A stretch of 64,000 nt of DNA from Hevea brasiliensis (Eukaryota > Streptophyta > Magnoliopsida > Malpighiales > Euphorbiaceae), in contig NC_079496.1 in assembly GCF_030052815.1 (NCBI RefSeq), positions 66,019,652-66,083,651 of the forward strand, read 5' to 3'. Within the stretch, counting starts at the first letter, position 1; each line of letters opens with the position of its first letter. The position numbers were made by a program, and so were the translations under genes. Positions 62,079-64,000 of this stretch are shown one piece after another. The notes beneath the pieces are model-generated. The model searched no databases. It worked only from the letters and a program-made list of their open reading frames with translations, and was not told where the DNA came from.

Positions 62079-64000
62079 GAATTATAGGTTTTAATGCTTA
62101 ATTGGAAGGGTGATCAAGGTTTACGACTTGAAAATGGTGGAAGGTTTGCCAAAGAGCGGTTCCGCTAACTTGAATGGAGAGAAGAAGATGAACAAAATTT
62201 ATTTTATTTGTTTTCTTTTTATTTCTTTATAAGTGGTTGTCTCATTTTATTTGGGTGGAGATTTTTAATTACATAATCCTTACATATTGCTTGTGTCATA
62301 ACTAGCTTTTTAATTTCATTTTATTTTTTTTTCTTTCTTCTCTCTCTTACTCATTTTTAAATAAATTTTCATTAATATTTGTTCATATTTTATGTCGTAA
62401 TCCTCACTTACTTAAATGGAAAAGTTGGTCAAAAATCATCTCTCAAGGTGAAATGGGCAAAATACCCTTCGTTTTATTTAATGAGCTAAAATTGTTTGTA
62501 TCGATTTACATAATTTTTCTTGTATTTTCTTGGCATTCTATTATCATCTAAACCTCAATAATCCTTCACTTGAGTCCCAGTAATTATTTCACAGGGTTTC
62601 CCACAGGTCTAGGATCGCTTGGCTGCTACTAGCTTCTTCAAGGTGTAGGGGAAATTTTTGGTGAAGGGAATTATAGGTTTTAATGATTAATTGGAAGGGT
62701 GATCAATGTTTACAACTTGAAAATGGTGGAAGGATTGCCAAAGAGTGGTTCTGCTAACTTGTATGGAGAGAAGAAGTTGAACAAAATTTATTTTATTTGT
62801 TTTCTTTTATTTGTTTATAAATGGTTGTCTCATTTTAATTGGGTGGAGATTTTTAAATACATCATCCTTACATATTGCTTGTGTCATAATTAGCTTTTTA
62901 ATTTCACTTTGTTTTTTTTTTCTTTCTTCTCTCTGTTACTCATTTTTAAATAAATTTTCATTAATATTTATTCATATTTTATGCCATAAACCTCACTTAC
63001 TTAAATGGACAAGTTGGTCAAAAATCATCTCTGAAAGTGAAATGGCCAAAATGCCCTTCGGTTTTTTAATGAGCTAAAATTGTTTGTATCGATTTACATA
63101 ATTTTTCTTGTATTTTCTTGGCATTCTATTATCATCTAAACCTCAATAATCCTTCACTTGAGTCCTAGTAATTATTTCACAGGGTTTCCCACAGGTCTAG
63201 GGTCGCTTGGCTGCTACTAGCTTCTTCAAGGTGTAGGGGAAACTTTTGTTGAATGGAATTATAGGTTTTAATGCTTAATTGGAAGGGTGATCAAGGTTTA
63301 CAACTTGAAAATGGTGGAAGGTTTGCCAAAGAGTGGTTCTGCTAACTTGAATGGAGAGAAGAAGATGAACAAAATTTATTTTATTTGTTTTCTTTTTATT
63401 TCTTTATAAGTGGTTGTCTCATTTTATTTGGGTGGAGATTTTTAATTACATCATCCTTACATATTACTTGTGTCATAACTAGCTTTTTAATTTCATTTTA
63501 TTTTTTTTTCTTTCTTCTCTCTCTTACTCATTTTTAAATAAATTTTCAACAATATTTATTCATATTTTATGTCATAATCCTCCCTTACTTAAATGGACAA
63601 GTTGGTCAAAAATCATCTCTAAAGGTGAAATGGCCAAAATGCCCTTCGTTTTTTTTTTTATGAGCTAAAATTCTTTGTATTGATTTACATAATTTTTCTT
63701 GTATTTTCTTGCGATTCTATTATCATCTAAACCTCAATAATACTTCACTTGAGTCCCAGTAATTATTTCACTGTGGTTTCCCATGTGTCTAGGATCGCTT
63801 GGTTGCTACTATCTTCTTCAAGGTGTAGGGAAATTTTTGGTGAAGGGAATTATAGTTTTTAATGCTTAATTGGAAGGGTGATCAATGTTCACACTTGAAA
63901 ATGGTGGAGAGTTTGCCAAAATGTGGTTCCACTAACTTGAATGGAGAGAAGAAGATGAACAAAATTTATTTTATTTGTTATCTTTTTATTTCTTTCTAAG
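62079..64000 (+). repeat. 4-mer higher-order repeat, copy 3, cut by the window end
   Basis: Monomer starts 62079, 62668, 63256 and 63847. The D'' monomer is cut after 154 bp at 64000. The array evidently continues to the right. Confidence 0.9.

Larger units (their letters stand above)
7443..64000 (+). repeat. Tandem satellite array, ~589-bp monomer, ~95 copies
   Basis: A head-to-tail AT-rich satellite with no inverted copy seen. I set phase 1 at the conserved GAATTAT. Landmarks by phase: GATCAAGGTTTAC (~45), a first pyrimidine tract (~115-150), GTGGTTGTCTC (~156), a second T/C tract of variable length (~238-273), TTGGTCAAAAAT (~349), then a GC-richer block with CCCAGTAATTA (~498), GGATCGCTTGGCTGC (~534) and TTCTTCAAGGTGTAG (~556). 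Monomer starts: 7604, 8196, 8786, 9375, 9964, 10554, 11144, 11733, 12323, 12911, 13501, then as listed in the HOR entries. After 45863: 46452, 47035, 47623, 48215, 48804, 50293, 50881, 51468, 52058, 52649, 53238, 53828, 54418, 55008, 55598, 56188, 56776 and onwards. Spacing is mostly 583-595 bp. The ~114-residue open frame in many copies begins at TTG, not ATG, and is a by-product of T-rich sequence. Interrupted only at 49178-50075. Confidence 0.97.

Noticed and set aside
7733..63077. A recurring ~114-residue hydrophobic open frame (FSFYFFISGCLI...) in many monomers, which could pass for a membrane-protein family.
   Set aside because: It begins at a TTG codon with no ATG at the front, is broken by T-run length changes in many copies, and is hydrophobic only because T-rich codons encode Phe, Leu, Ile and Ser. 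The ATG frame upstream ends after some 33 residues in most copies. There is no sign of coding constraint.
7443..64000. A CENP-B-box-like motif in the monomer, looked for around CTTCGTTTTATTTAATG.
   Set aside because: Only the first TTCG and one A fit. The CGGG part of the box is absent, so I do not call it.
7443..64000. The regular repeat array considered as a CRISPR array or a tandem gene family.
   Set aside because: The repeats are ~589 bp and contiguous with no spacers, the flanking elements are plant retrotransposons, and there is no coding constraint. It is an ordinary class of satellite DNA.

Overview
This is a plant nuclear repeat region with no host gene. It has three parts: a decayed Ty3/gypsy LTR retrotransposon (about 0.5-7.4 kb), a miniature LTR-retrotransposon (TRIM) composite (49.18-50.08 kb), and, across nearly all the rest, one tandem satellite family with a monomer of about 589 bp. 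A seed plant is indicated by the Ty3/gypsy coding domains, the initiator-Met tRNA primer sites (TGGTATCAGAGC) in both elements, and the TRIM architecture. A eudicot, possibly Euphorbiaceae or another Malpighiales, is my weak guess from the look of the LTR text. The scale, homogeneity and higher-order structure fit a pericentromeric or centromeric array, but the sequence alone cannot prove centromere function.

Layout. 1-542: satellite. 543-7442: a Tekay/Del-like Ty3 element with a long 5' LTR (left end lost), PBS, a gag with three stops and two frameshifts, protease, reverse transcriptase, a frameshift in an A9 run, RNase H, and an integrase cut off after the first half of its zinc finger and fused directly to a partial 3' LTR. 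7443-13500: loosely ordered satellite with a trimer duplication. 13501-22328: three copies of a 5-monomer higher-order repeat (HOR, about 2943 bp). 22329-22913: a transition monomer. 22914 to about 46.09 kb: seven copies (one short by a monomer, one partial) of a 6-monomer HOR (about 3530 bp). 46.1-49.18 kb and 50.08-57.0 kb: monomeric satellite, split by the TRIM composite, which has a perfect 5-bp target-site duplication (GAAAT). About 57.0-64.0 kb: a third HOR, 4 monomers (about 2357 bp), running off the window end.

How the parts relate. All monomers lie head to tail on the same strand. The three HOR registers share monomer-specific variants, so they look like successive rounds of unequal exchange from one pool. 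I can follow two exchange products directly: the E/F hybrid monomer at 32319, and 6-mer monomer E, which carries the second half of a 5-mer B-type monomer. The main caution is technical. Many differences between otherwise near-identical HOR copies fall on the few CAG/CTG sites of the monomer. That pattern suits long-read base-calling error at CHG-methylated cytosines, so those differences should not be counted as biology before checking. All coordinates, repeat counts and difference counts were made by eye.
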